From Phoronis australis (Eukaryota > Phoronida > Phoronidae): 27,074 nt of DNA. Below the pieces are notes generated by a model. The model saw only the letters and a program-made list of their open reading frames with translations, ran no database searches and was not told the DNA's origin. Positions 8,351-19,480 of this stretch are shown in pieces. Every line of letters starts with the position of its first letter. The first letter of the stretch is position 1. A program made the position numbers and the translations under genes. Location: positions 199,485 through 226,558 of the forward strand of contig NMRA01000195.1 of NCBI GenBank assembly GCA_002633005.1. Direction: 5' to 3'.

Positions 8351-11138
8351 AGCCAGAGAACAGTCATAACCTGTAGAGCAAAACACAACTTGCGAACAAT
8401 ACGTAGCAGAAAATCCCGTGAGATGAATCAAACGAATTGAACACCTAGCGCAAAACAGATGCCTATATGGTTAATGGACTATGATGCATGTTGCCTTTGA
8501 AGGTAATGCCAGACAGAGCCTGAAGTGAAACAGAAGGCCGCATTAAGCTTGGGAAAGTCTTTCAGGACAGACTTCATCATGGGGAAGTCGAGCCTGGTCA
8601 CTAGCTGTTTTAGTGACGTGCGGGATTTGTAAGTAGACAATTGTTCATGTCCGGATAACTGACATACCGGAATTCAATATCTGTCTCGCCACGAACCGCG
8701 GAACTTAACCAACTGAAAGCGATATCTATCGTTGTCGTTGGGGGAAATAAAAACACGCTACCAGTTAAGAACAGAAAGTAAACTAAATATTTAGATATAG
8801 TGGAGACAGGGAATACACGAATGACTGGGGAGGTGGTGAAAACTTGCGAACTGAAACAGGCACAAAACACAGATTAAAATGAAAGTAGTGAACCAGCTTA
8901 CGTAGCTGTCCGAATAGAAACACATTCAATAGAATTTATAAAAACTGGTTTATGTACAAACGTACATGTACTTTGTAAAACGTTTTCTTCGTGTTTCAAC
9001 CAGAATACATTCAACACTTTGGAAGTATCTGAAAGCAAGACGAAAACTGCCGATCAGAAAGTTATCTAATCTAATCTAATGTTGAGTAATACTGCTGTCG
9101 CAATTTTGAACGGTAGATAGACAAAAGGCGAGAAGAAATAACGGCACATCCATAGAGCCATTTATACGTATTGACCATAACAACGAAGCGAAAAAGCGCA
9201 ACTGCATTAACGAATATTTGTTTGGGTTCAGTAACAGGAGGCTACCAGGAATCTATACTTGTATTAGTCACTTTACCGTTACAACAAGAATGACCTAAGC
9301 AATGATGACATGTGTTCTTTATTATCAGCAAGACGTCTTTAGCTTACACCGGAGGTGCGTGACATACAATGCACATGTACTAGCGACCTAAAACTCTGAC
9401 AACAACGCTGTTGAGGCATTAAGATATATGAAAGTCAAACAACGCAAGATACTAATGTTTTCTCACCCGAGTTTTTCAACTTTTTTGGAAAGACATTTCC
9501 AATTGACAGGGAGATCGTTTTACGGCATTAGTTCTCGGATTTAAAACATGGGAAGAACTCACTGCATGTGCATTGGATCAATGAAAGCCCGTGATGAATG
9601 ATTGTGTCCACAATTCAATTTCTCACGGCGAAGATTCCTTTTCGTACTTTGGACTATTGTTTTCATGCTAACTCGAGAGAAATGCTATTTAACGTACGAT
9701 GACGATCACGATGAAATTCATGAAGCCAGGTGAATTTTGAACAAACCGATCCAAAATCTACCTGCCTAACCTTAGCAAAGTAATGTTTTTTTAAATTATA
9801 TGTTCTGCCAAAATTAGTCCATCATCTGACACAACTGGAGATGACATAGCTGAGTTGCTTGGCAAGCTATTTGATAGCTTCGTCTGGGAAAAAATCTGAC
9901 AAAATTAACAGAACCATCTCGTTCAGGATTTATCGCTTAGCGAGCGTAAAGTGTACACTTAAAATCAATCATCAACGATTAATACATGCGCTAACCATAA
10001 AACTCTAACCCCGGAGTGTAAACTTCTGCACGTTACCAGTGTTTTTGATAATTAGACATTTATTTATCTATTTATTATTGTTTTATTTACAATGAGGGTA
10101 GCCCTTTAGTTCTCACTGCTTTCCATGGAGGCCTTCAGTTGCGACCCCGAGATTAGACGTTAGAATTTGGCAAAATTAGTTTGCACACCCGACATTGTGT
10201 TTGCCAATAACCTTGATATTTACGGATTGTCCCAGTTTTTGATGTTTTACCGCTATGCTCGGCGCGCAATCAAAATTCCTCGCCTTCTGACACACAGAGA
10301 AATTGAAATGTTATCGTATACATGATTGTAATTTCCCGCCCTACTTTCCCTAATTCCGGCTCGATTAAAAAGAAAATCGGTCTTCGTGGGTTTTTGAGGA
10401 GACTGCAATTTCTCATATTGGACTTAAAAAACAAAAAAAAACACCGCCTGGAAATTTTGGTTGTTTTGTCTCTCGTTTGACAAAAAAACGCTGTCGGAAC
10501 GTTTTCTTTGTGTCACGGCAACTATTTCAACATTGAGTTTCGGTATAAGCACAGGCGTGCAGCTTTTTCTCCGGACAATCCCATTTTCAGTTCAAATGCC
10601 TGTGAATGCAATAAACGTATTAGAATCCGGCAAAAAGTGACATATGCGATCACGTAACGTAAAACGTTGTCGTGACACTCGGGAACACGAGCCTTGGTTT
10701 CATGATAAACGCATGGAAACTCCATACAAGGTATGTCAACATTAACATTTACATGTTATTGAAAGCAGAGCTATAGGAACATTGGTTTTATCTTCCATAA
10801 TTCTGAAAAGGGCCAAAAACCAGAAGAAATTTCCGGTACTGGGGGAGCATAATTCTTGAGAGTGGTATTGCTGTAATAAAGAAATCAAACTCTCCTTGGT
10901 TTCTATGGAAAAATCATGAGTATTCACCGATAACATTTCGTTTCTTTATACAAGTTTGTATCAACGACGAATGAGACCGTCTGTTAGGGTGCAAACCAAC
11001 CATTAGACAGTTTAGGAAATCCGTGCGAGTTTTAAAACGGATTATCCATAAAAATGTTAAGATCGTTTAGCCTTTCGTTAACTGTATACAGTCAGAGGTC
11101 CTAAAGTCGTGAACGATCTTATTTCCTATTCCGCGCAG
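8351..11138. other. Long stretch without recognised genes
   Basis: I see no homology-supported coding sequence on either strand in this 2.8 kb. There is a TCTAA triplet repeat near 9065. An open segment at 10647-10731 starts with ATG and ends at AAG|GTATGT, which is exon-like but unsupported. The ORFs at 8610-8870 (minus) and 10522-10725 (minus) have no recognisable motif. Confidence 0.45.
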
Positions 11139-11214
11139 TCCCGCAATATCTGGCGTTGAAGTTCCATCAAACGAATGCCCGGAGTTGTTGGTATTCACAA
11201 AATGATATCAAACA
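11139..11214 (+). CDS. Possible internal exon of an unknown gene
   Basis: A strong acceptor (TTATTTCCTATTCCGCGCAG ending at 11138) and a GTGAGT donor at 11215 bracket 76 bases. Only one frame is open across it, reading PQYLALKFHQTNARSCWYSQ and then NDIK. The last exon base is A, not the usual G. No family is recognised. The call rests on splice-site shape and could be chance. Confidence 0.15.
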
Positions 11215-11220
11215 GTGAGT

Positions 11221-12500
11221 GAGTGGCTTCTTTTTTCAAATGTATCTTAAAAACAGCATATATCACTAATCCACTTTTTGTGCATTTTTGGGATATATTT
11301 TCGAAAAAAAATTCATCATCAAACACGCGCTCAAGGAGTAGCTTGAACAATGCATCAACATGTCCCAGGATCGATCAAGTTTTGTAAGGCCAAAGCAGTA
11401 AAATACAGAGAGGAAATTGATGCTGGGTTCTTAGCGTTTTACGTGAAAAAACCTCACTGAAAACGTCTCTGCACATTAAGGTTGGGTGCAAAGCATATAA
11501 CAATTTATTTCAATTGAAACTGAATTAATAAACAATGCAATGCATTTTGATGTCGTCTACAATAACTGTAAGTACTGTAGTTGACTTGTGTGGTCTTACT
11601 TCGTGCATTTCCGTCTAAACTAAACGGTCACGACTTTAGGGCCTCATTCAAAATGGCCGGCGATATCAGCGACCGTTTCAAAACTCTGCTGACGGAGACA
11701 GACAAGGATTAAGATTGTCAAATTACGTATATTTGGGAAGGCTGATATATGTCCATGACATCACATGAGTAGCTGCTAACGGACATTGAGTAATATGACA
11801 ATCACCTGCTTATTATGCTTATATTCACGACTTTAGGTCACCGGTATGTATTACCAAAACCATAAAACTAAAGACGTTGTGGTTAAAAACAATATTTGCA
11901 CAAAATCTGTCCGAATGTAAGTCAAAACTGACTTGATTTATCAGTTCAATTGCCCTCACGACAAATGTATTTGTGTAAACACTGATTGATCAAGGTATGT
12001 TGATTATACAACTTGCCCTTTATCTCGCCGGTTATCTATGCACTTAAAAAATGGATCCATTAAAGATCACTTTCAAACAGTCCACAAAAAGAAAAATTCA
12101 CTTTCATATATTGTTGATGAAACTATCCTTAGGTATTTTGAACGGGATATCTTTCGTTTGACAATTCCGGCTCTAGGGTCTGATAATAAAAACATACATT
12201 CTCAAGATACTGGGTTCCATCTTACCTTGTTGTTACATAAAAATAACTACATTTTGTAACACCTATGTTTATAACGCCTCCGACAAATGTAACGTACATA
12301 TATATAGACATTGTGTTAGCAAAAACCACTAAGCCAGTTCATGCATAGACTATAGTACATGGACCGCCAACTCCGTATACTTTCAATGGAATAAATGTGT
12401 GACCTTACGCACAAGCCCTTACGTCATTATTCACTGGCGACACCTGGCTAAATTATCTGGTGCAATTTCCGGCAAGTAAATGTACGTCGTCTGCTAATCA
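11221..12500. other. No gene seen
   Basis: AT-rich sequence. The frame 12038-12259 (plus) has no recognised motif. Nothing else stands out. Confidence 0.45.
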
Positions 12501-12503
12501 TGG

Positions 12504-12654
12504 TCGGCTACGCAAAAGGTACCCGCTCATCCAAAACCTTTACGGCAAACAGATGGCGCTTCTCATCAATCACGTGTCATTTTTTCGCTCAAATAAGACT
12601 GTCTGCCAGAGAATCTTAACCAAGCACCTTGACCTACATTCTGCTGCTGGTGAC
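12504..12654 (+). repeat. Fold-back inverted repeat, left arm
   Basis: This arm is the reverse complement of 13330-13495. A perfect 33-base core lies at 12511-12543 (partner 13456-13488). It is followed by more diverged blocks, including CAGATGGCGCT and GCACCTTGACCTACATTCT, that keep the same order. The frame 12460-12792 runs through it but has no recognised motif. A non-autonomous fold-back element or a local inverted duplication are the likely explanations. Confidence 0.85.
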
Positions 12655-13329
12655 TGTAGCCACAGGTCACGAGAGTTCATGAACCAGACAGTGTACGTAT
12701 TGATGAGTGGCGAATTTGTGTGGAAAAGAAATCTTTGTGTCCGACATTCCATGTTTAAAACCCCATTTGTAATAACTATTTATAACATATAATTAAGATG
12801 AAAGTGTTAATAATCTACGCTGTTGTGGCTGCTCGGCCTAAACGCTGGGGTAAAATATATATTCAATGAACGTGACCATGGTGAGGCTACTAAACCGGGC
12901 CCGGCTACTTTTCCGCTCGGCGAGATTTTGGCAACTCAACAACCATAATTTTAATTAGGTTGAAATATAGCCACTATATTTTTTAAATTATGCTTGAATT
13001 ATACATGGTGATATGCATGTTAGGTGTTATTCTCTTGCGATATTTTCTTTTTCGCTCAGTGTCTCGTTAGCCAACAACACTGAGCCCAGCAGACCGGACT
13101 GGCCGTGGCACGGGACGGCAGCTGATGGTTCACCAAGTAGAAACGTCTGTAATATTTTATGTTCTTTCAACGGCAAAGGAGAGTGGTTTCAACTTATAAA
13201 GCATCTATTTAACGAACTGAACCATGCACTATGAACATGTTAGTGGCCATGCTTAATAACAGCTGACAGTATAATCAAAGAGTGAAGCACTGAGCTCATC
13301 ATGTCACGTTGTCACAACGGCGATGTGAC

Positions 13330-13495
13330 GTCAGCAGCTGTAGAATGTAGGTCAAGGTGCTGGGTCAAGATTCAGTTCACACAAGAATGTCACATGACTG
13401 TAAGCAGCGCTGCCTGTTAGTAAAGCATCATTGCATCCAGCGCCATCTGTTTATGGTAAAGGTTTTGGATGAGCGGGTACCTTTTGCGTCGGCTA
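13330..13495 (-). repeat. Fold-back inverted repeat, right arm
   Basis: This is the partner of 12504-12654, with a perfect 33-base match at 13456-13488. The ~675-base spacer (12655-13329) contains no recognised gene. A separate perfect hairpin sits at the outer edge of this arm (13497-13522). Confidence 0.85.
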
Positions 13496-13496
13496 C

Positions 13497-13522
13497 TGTG
13501 TGGCCGGTTGTTCGGCCACACA
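13497..13522. repeat. Perfect 10-bp stem, 6-base loop hairpin
   Basis: TGTGTGGCCG (13497-13506), loop GTTGTT, CGGCCACACA (13513-13522). It borders the right arm of the fold-back repeat. There is no T-run after it and the genome is eukaryotic, so it is not a bacterial terminator. Confidence 0.8.
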
Positions 13523-14305
13523 CGCGAAATTCAAAGGAATTAGCTTCCATACCATCCGAAGACCCCATAATCGGCTGTGGGAATGATGATGAATGTTTTT
13601 AAGAGACTCTAATCTTGTCTTCACAAATCCATTTTTTCTCCGTTTTGATGAAAACTATTTGGTAAACGTTTTGACGAAAATTATCCTCTAAATTTCTTCC
13701 AAAGGTAGTGACTCGTAAACTCTTGTTCTTACGAGGAAGTTCAGCCATAGCCGGCCCTGATCAGACGGTTGGTCTCAGCAGAATGCGCACATTTGGCCAG
13801 GATTTGGATCAGCGATTTCAACAAATTCACATTCGTGTACAAATAAATAGAACGCTGGTAAAACCTTTAACATCAATAAAGATTACATTAATACTTCATA
13901 AATAACCACCCGGACTAGCCAAAATCTGTCTCGCAATTCAACAGCAGGTTACACACTCATTTTATGTCGAATATATGCCGCACAAAATCTCTCGACTGCA
14001 GGCTATGAAAATGCAACCGACTTCTTTGAAAACATGGAACAGGAACACCAGAGGGGTTTAAAGGTTGTTTTTATTCTTCAATGTTATTTTTTTGTAAGCG
14101 GACATATGGTTTTTTCAATTTCCGCCTTAAGTCCTAACATTTCTAAACTTAAGCCTTTCAAACGAACGTTTATGACGAAAACAGAATTCTTCAACCAGTT
14201 TTGTAAAGTCCTATGCCACCTGTAGGGTACATAATGAGCCAATCCCACTCCTAATGTAACAAAAATGTCCCGTGCATAAAGGATACTAAGTATTGCCCTT
14301 CTGAA
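13523..14305. other. No recognised gene
   Basis: The frames at 13357-13602, 13708-13905 and 14034-14225 (plus) show no known motif and are of chance length. No repeat was spotted. Confidence 0.4.
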
Positions 14306-14405
14306 ATATTACCGTATGCGCCCTAATAAGCGGCCAGGGTGCTTAGAAAAATCCGCTTCATGAAGGGGGCGCTTATTATAGCCCAAAAGTGGTTGAAACC
14401 CGGTC
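14306..14405. mobile_element. Fragment of a GCGCTTATTA-type dispersed element
   Basis: ACCGTATGCGCCCTAATAAG and, ~60 bases on, GGGGGCGCTTATTATAG form imperfect inverted halves. This matches the general look of short elements with GCGCTTATTA/TAATAAGCGC blocks that are abundant in many marine invertebrate genomes. That comparison is from memory. No coding sequence. Confidence 0.4.
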
Positions 14406-15549
14406 TCCGAAACAATGTGAAATCGTAAGCTAGAATTCATCAAAGTTACGCTCTGTGACGCATCTGTAACCTATGAACAGAGTTTCTACAAAACTGCAGT
14501 GCATTGCTATCAAATTTTGTTGTCAACTTACGAGCATTTTTCAGAAAATACCACAGCCAAAAATTGCCGTGAATCAGGTTTCAAGCTCCTCAGCTTGGTT
14601 TAACTATATATTAATAAACCATAAAAATGGTCCCAGGTGGTCAGTGCAATGCCTGCGCACGTCTAATAAATGTGTATCATGCAGCTCCTGATTTAAACAA
14701 AGGTCTGTTTTTTAATTTTGGTCCGGTATAAATGACGCCACAGACCTGGAAATCCAGCGAAACACTTCTACCTAACAAATCTGACAATCCCTAGTCTCAG
14801 AAAATTTGAGCACCCGGCAAAAGATACTAATGATGAAATTCTGGTGATGATAATCACCCACTTTGTTTATTTACTTCACCTCAAATTGAGATACTTGGTA
14901 AGATGAAGCCCATTCGAGTAAGCTTCATGTGGGTCCCAATGTCAACCCAATATATGATAGAACCCAACAAGCTCAAGTTGCAGTCAAATCAGGATGGGCA
15001 TAAATAAGGAAATTCACTGTATCAACAGATTGGCCAAATCAGAATAAGATACAAATTGTTGTTACAGTGCACACGTGCACGATACTTGGTCTATTATTTT
15101 CCCGCCGTAAATGCATGAACCAATCAGATCACCAATGGCGCAAAATTTTCGAAAACAGCTCGATTTTTAGGGAGTCCTGTTTTAATGTTCTATTTAATTT
15201 CAAAACTTTATTATGTTACATTTAGTTTATTTTCTGTTCAACTCAATGAAGCCACCTAATATGAATACATTCAACACATTTGATGCATTGTAAAAACCAA
15301 AAGTTATGCTGTATCAACGTTAGACAAAATCAGTACACCCCTTTCTTAAAAAATGGGTTAAAAGTTAGAAAAAAAGGACACAAGTTTGCATCACTTGTAA
15401 CTTCGATTTTCGACATTGATGTTGGGGAGGAACAACAGTCTGGCGACAGCAATACGTAATCACACGAAGGTGCTGATTTTCAAAATTTGATTCGTTTTCG
15501 TAGTATGTCTNTGTGTAAACCCCAAGTAAACCAACTTGGAGAAAATTGA
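14406..15549. other. No recognised gene; assembly gap at 15511
   Basis: Nothing coding is recognised. An N lies at 15511. AT-rich with a few chance ORFs (for example 14473-14691). Confidence 0.45.
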
Positions 15550-15573
15550 GGGGGTGGGGGCGGGGCGGTGGGG
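15550..15573 (+). other. G-quadruplex motif
   Basis: Four G runs of 5, 5, 4 and 4 are separated by loops T, C and CGGT, all on the + strand. This satisfies the usual G3+N1-7 rule four times with very short loops, so a stable parallel quadruplex is likely. No gene start is recognised beside it. Confidence 0.85.
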
Positions 15574-15931
15574 TTCACTCTGAAAATATAGTTTTTGCAT
15601 TGTGAATTGCTGAGTCTTTGTGTCTCATCGGCAAAACGCGCGGGGATTTATTGTGCGCGCGCTTCCGTCGACACTTCTGAAGTAGCCAAGCATTTTAGAT
15701 GGATTCACCGCTGAAAGAGCAGTTCTATAGCTGATTTCTTTAGGTAACTAGCTTCTGTACTCTAAGATATATTTTGATTTGATTAGGGGACATACTGCGG
15801 TGCCGTAACCCTGATATTCAGGCGAATTGACGTGCAACGTTTTTACCTCATCTGTCATGCCGTGTTATTCAATTACACTCCACACGTTTGTAACTGGTGC
15901 ATAGTAAAGTTGTCTTGCGCAATATCAAACA

Positions 15932-15975
15932 GTGTACATGTACATGTAATATTGTGTACATGTACATGTAATATT
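15932..15975. repeat. 22-bp tandem repeat x2 rich in TACATGTA
   Basis: Two exact 22-base copies (15932-15953 and 15954-15975), each GTGTACATGTACATGTAATA followed by TT. Each contains overlapping TACATGTA palindromes, a motif scattered through the window (for example 8965, 20575, 22994). Confidence 0.95.
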
Positions 15976-16007
15976 TAAAAAAAATCTTTTTCCGAAGAAT
16001 TGCTATT

Positions 16008-16325
16008 GTGGCGGACGCCGTGGTCTGGTCGCGAGTCCGTTTGAAGACACACTCTATAACAAATTATGTCTATCCAAGGAATGACCAAGGGGGCACTCAC
16101 ATTGAGAAAGTGACCGCATTCGCGAAAAGTGTACAGTACCAGAAATTGCGGGGAGGCTGTTCTTTCACAACAAAGTCTTGCGAGACTCGTGCGATGTTCA
16201 ATAGGCCTCCTAAGGAGCCCTTAGCTAGTTCCGACCTCAACACCTACTGTACCGTCTGCCTACCTGCAATAAGCACACTGCCGTCTTCTATACTGGGAAT
16301 TTCCGCAGAAAGGCTCACCCGATGA
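16008..16325 (+). other. Open frame of 105 codons, unrecognised
   Basis: The frame is open for 105 codons but starts at GTG, not ATG. It has no recognised domain. It lies 140 bases before the hAT relic and could be decayed transposon sequence, but nothing in it shows that. I do not call it a gene. Confidence 0.15.
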
Positions 16326-16466
16326 AACGCTCATGCCCATGGGCATTTATTTGATATTAGTATATTAGTACTTCGGGTTTCAAGCGTTCAGACATCGGGA
16401 CGTTTATTTCGAAAATTGCAGGAGATGCAAATAGGTCCTGGGATGCTTCGTCAAGGTTTGAAGTAG

Positions 16467-16739
16467 TCCATGATGAACGGATCATATTTAGTTGCGCATA
16501 TAAGTCTTTTGAATGAACTTGGCATTCTCAAGGGTCTTAGTGTCAACTGAGCTGCGAAACGAGATGCTGACATTGTAGAGGCTTACAAGCTCATTGACAC
16601 AGCAGTTGACGAAGTGCCAGCGTTGGGAACAAACATAGAAGATATCTGGGTAGAATGGTTCCAAGACGAGCAAATCATTGGATCCGATATACAAACTCCT
16701 CGGCAGTCTAGACAACAGAAGGATAGGACTAACGTATGA
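16467..16739 (+). pseudogene. hAT-type transposase relic
   Basis: The frame beginning at 16467 reads through LLNELGILKGLSVN, hits a stop (TGA 16548-16550), then continues in the same frame AAKRDADIVEAYKLIDTAVD, then WVEWFQDEQIIGSDI and TPRQSRQQKDRTNV, ending at TGA 16737-16739. The layout LxGLSV...KRDxDIVEAYxLI...WF...PR...R.N is the pattern I know from hAT-family transposases related to ZMYM1 and to the 52-kDa repressor of PKR inhibitor (THAP-hAT) group, just before the C-terminal dimerisation segment. The stop sits where that family usually has a short K-L-Q link, so this copy is broken. An overlapping frame at 16424-16512 (RSWDASSRFEVVHDERI) may be more of it, shifted. Neither the catalytic region nor the dimerisation domain is visible nearby. 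Confidence 0.6.
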
Positions 16740-16807
16740 GTAACCACTGGGAATTAAAATTTTAGAGAGAAGTTTTCAATTCAAAATTTTTTGCATAGTA
16801 CACTTTA

Positions 16808-17115
16808 GGTCTCGCGACGGACCAGGCCAGCTTGATTTGTGTAGATGATGAGTTTCAGTGTACTTCTCGTCCCTCGGCTAACTAGTCTTGTTATTTTTTT
16901 TACCAAAGTGTACTTTGTAAAACTATTTATCTCAGCCAGTACTGTTTGGTCCCGCGACAGATCGACTATTTTATAGGGATAATAAGCACAGGGGTAATCT
17001 TGGTCTCGTGACGGACCAGGTCAGCTTTTGTATACTCTCAGTGTACATCTGGTCTCTTTGCAAACTAGTCCGGTGTATCTTTTACCACTGTGCACAGGAT
17101 GTTTTGGTTTCGTGA
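16808..17115 (+). repeat. Diverged ~194-bp tandem repeat
   Basis: GGTCTCGCGACGGACCAGGC at 16808 recurs as GGTCTCGTGACGGACCAGGT at 17002. In both copies it is followed in order by CAGTGTAC, TCTCGTC/CTGGTCT, AACTAGTC and TTTTACCA. Shorter related pieces (GGTCCCGCGACAG at 16948, GGTTTCGTGAAACTG at 17106, GGTTTCACGAAAC near 17551) suggest an older array. Confidence 0.75.
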
Positions 17116-17690
17116 AACTGTTTTCAGATGATTTGTTTCCAGATAGATTTGACGTTTTTCAATTGTTGTCAACGTGATTCAGATTAATAAAGTGATACCT
17201 AATTATTTATTGCCGCTTTTACTAATAGACTATGCTTTGAGAGCACCATCGTTCTCCAGTTTTTCTCGTAACGAGATAGAACACATGTTTATTTCCGAAC
17301 TAACAGTACATGTCTTCGTTCTTAAACAACTTGAGGCTGCTGTAACGCGATCATCTGATATTCAAGTTTTTACGCCCCGTCGGTGCTCCTTAATTATGCT
17401 CTTGAATATTTGGAAATTGTTTAAACCCCTGTATACACACCACCCTTTTTCGTATACGACTTTTCGGATGCCAAAAAAGGTGTGTGTAAGCAGATGTTCC
17501 AACAAAAATTTTTGATGGTGTCGTGACTCATACCCAGAAGTGCACAATATGGTTTCACGAAACTTATGTGCCAAGTTCATGTGACGAAATCGAGAAGGGT
17601 TTTTAATTATCTTAAGAAAAACTCAAGGGAAATGTTAAGTGCCAGAAACTTACCAGGATGCATGGAAATTTCACTATTTGGCTACAAAAA
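17116..17690. other. No recognised gene
   Basis: The frames at 17174-17515 (plus) and 17362-17580 (minus) have no known motif. Nothing else is identified. Confidence 0.4.
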
Positions 17691-17694
17691 CAAA

Positions 17695-17835
17695 AAAATA
17701 TCTTACACGTGGGGGGAAACCCCCCTCCCACGACCTCCCCCCGCTCGGCGCTACGCGCCTAGGGTTCGACCTTGGCGGGAATCCTAAACCCCCCCTTGCT
17801 GAAAACGTAGATCCACCACTGCGGTTCTGGGCTAC
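17695..17835. mobile_element. GC-rich hairpin-bearing dispersed element fragment
   Basis: GGGGGG-AAA-CCCCCC (17711-17725) is followed by a C-rich stretch, CTCGGCGCTACGCGCCTAGG, GGTTCGACCTTGGCGGGA and GTAGATCCACCACTGCGG. This is sharply unlike its AT-rich surroundings and looks like the inverted-repeat end of a transposable element. The family name is not known to me. The minus frame 17674-18102 crosses it and is not a gene. Confidence 0.5.
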
Positions 17836-18028
17836 TTCTGAATCCAAGAACAAGAACTGAAAAAGGCAGGATTCGTGATAACGTTGGAGAACGGTAAAAT
17901 TTATATAAGGTGTTACAACTGTCATCGATATTGTCATCTCCTCTGTTTTCATACAACCTCCCCAGATGAAAACTTGAATGAAGAGGACCTTCAGTACTTG
18001 AGTGAGCATGGTATACTGTGTGATTTTT

Positions 18029-18100
18029 GTTGAATTATTCAACGGTTCCTTTAAGAACCATTTCACGCTATAGCTACAACCAACGGCCCTATTAAGGGCC
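18029..18100 (+). ncRNA. Three consecutive hairpins, two resembling histone 3' stem-loops
   Basis: Hairpin 1 is GTTGAAT-T-ATTCAAC (18029-18043). Hairpin 2 follows with no gap: GGTTCC-TTTA-AGAACC (18044-18059). Hairpin 3 is GGCCCT-ATTA-AGGGCC (18085-18100), flanked by CCAAC and ACTCA. Replication-dependent histone mRNAs end in a 6-bp stem GGYYCU / AGRRCC with a 4-base loop, preceded by an A/C-rich flank and followed by ACC(C)A. Hairpins 2 and 3 have the right size and orientation. The faults are a C-A mismatch closing hairpin 2, an A at the first loop position of hairpin 3, and no histone ORF recognised within a kilobase upstream. It may be coincidence or a remnant. Confidence 0.3.
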
Positions 18101-18540
18101 ACTCAACACTTCCCAGAAGAACTGCTCACTTGAGAATGTTGATTTATAAACACGCTTCCGTAGTTTTCTCAGTAGGCCTATGTGAACCGTAAATCAAAAA
18201 CTGTCTGATAACTATGCTGCTATTGGGCAAGCAGACGACATAATCAGTCGGCACCTAAGTTTGAATTTTGTAAATAATTACCAGTAGCATTGCCAAAAGT
18301 ACTCACAATACCAACACTTCTACTATTGAAAGACTTTGAAAATCGTTTCAATGCCCAAATTAATATAAATTAATTTTTTTTCGTTGTTTTGGACAGTAAA
18401 GTAGATGCAAGTATTTCTCGTCAAATTACACTGACCGGAAACTGCAGCAGATAGGTCAGAAGGGTTCAACTCAGCACGCAAGGATATGCCGGAGTTGCGA
18501 ATCTGTTGTCTATAATCTATGGTTCATGCAGTTAATATTA
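18101..18540. other. No recognised gene
   Basis: AT-rich sequence with no coding or repeat signal noticed. Confidence 0.4.
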
Positions 18541-18543
18541 TTA

Positions 18544-19480
18544 GTGTAATCGTGACGCTCGGGGGCGTCTCGTTATCGAACCCGGACAGGACTTGTGAAC
18601 TACATGTATTTTCGCGTTAAGACGATCGTACTTTTAAGTCAATAGAAACAATCACCATGTTGAAGTATATAGTATACAGCATTTATTAACAAAACAAAAC
18701 AGTACAGTCGCTAGTACGTTTACTCACAGGCAATCCTGGGTAGCGTTGTCGGTCCTTGTTCTAGGTTTTAATTGCGGTGGGCGTGCGTTTGTGTTTGATG
18801 CGTCTTGTTAGACAATTAAGCCCCAGCGCTTCGCGGGGAGAACTTATACGAGAACGATCACTTGCTTTAGGAGTAAATAGGGGTGAAATTAGACATATAG
18901 CCGAAAGTTTAAGGGGCTAAACCTTAGTGGGCTTACTCATTCATAACTGCGAGCTCCGCTTCGGTTGAATTTGGTAGACGAGACGAAATGTCGCGTCTGT
19001 ACGACGCTAGGAAAAGTGACCGAATTCCCGAAACCACGAGGTGGCCCACTATTTATAGAGGTTGTCACATGACAAACCGGGCCAATGACAAGTCACCAAG
19101 TCAAAGTTCCTGGACTTGATGGTTCCTCACCAAATAAGGCATGGGGCAAATTATACTAACGCGCTAGTACCGACGATAACCAACAGGTGGCTTGCTAATA
19201 CAGGAGATGAGATCATTCCTGTTACATTTGTAAAGAACTTATAAAGGGATAACTGTACATCAATGAGTCGTTGGTCATTCAGGCCATCATGCTACTGATT
19301 AATAACATGCAGAGCTTAATGACCCAACGACTATGATGATGACCTACTTACTCTTTCCTTTGCCTCTTGCTAATCCCATTTCTCGGATGTGACTTAACTG
19401 GTATTTGACACATAATGTCCTATTGTATATTTTATCCTGATGATGACTTATGAATAGAAGAAACGTTGAATGAACATACA
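18544..19480 (-). mobile_element. Possible solo LTR-like segment (minus strand)
   Basis: Read on the minus strand, this segment has a TATA box (CTATAAATAG at about 19050-19059) and, ~370 bases downstream, TTAATAAA (complement of 18680-18687). It then ends in GACGCCCCCGAGCGTCACGATTACA near 18544, in the order promoter, polyadenylation signal, CA end that LTRs use. No primer binding site, target-site duplication or second LTR was found, and the upstream boundary is a guess. A small unrelated promoter is an alternative. Confidence 0.2.

Noticed and set aside
8009-8431. 140-codon minus-strand ORF
   Set aside because: It spans the end of an R1 copy and a 71-bp tandem duplication; the sequence repeats itself and has no domain.
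13497-13522. Hairpin as a transcription terminator
   Set aside because: No T-run, and the genome is eukaryotic. Kept only as a structural repeat.
17674-18102. 142-codon minus-strand ORF
   Set aside because: It runs through the GC-rich hairpin element, whose low-complexity sequence gives Gly/Pro/Arg-rich frames. No conserved domain.
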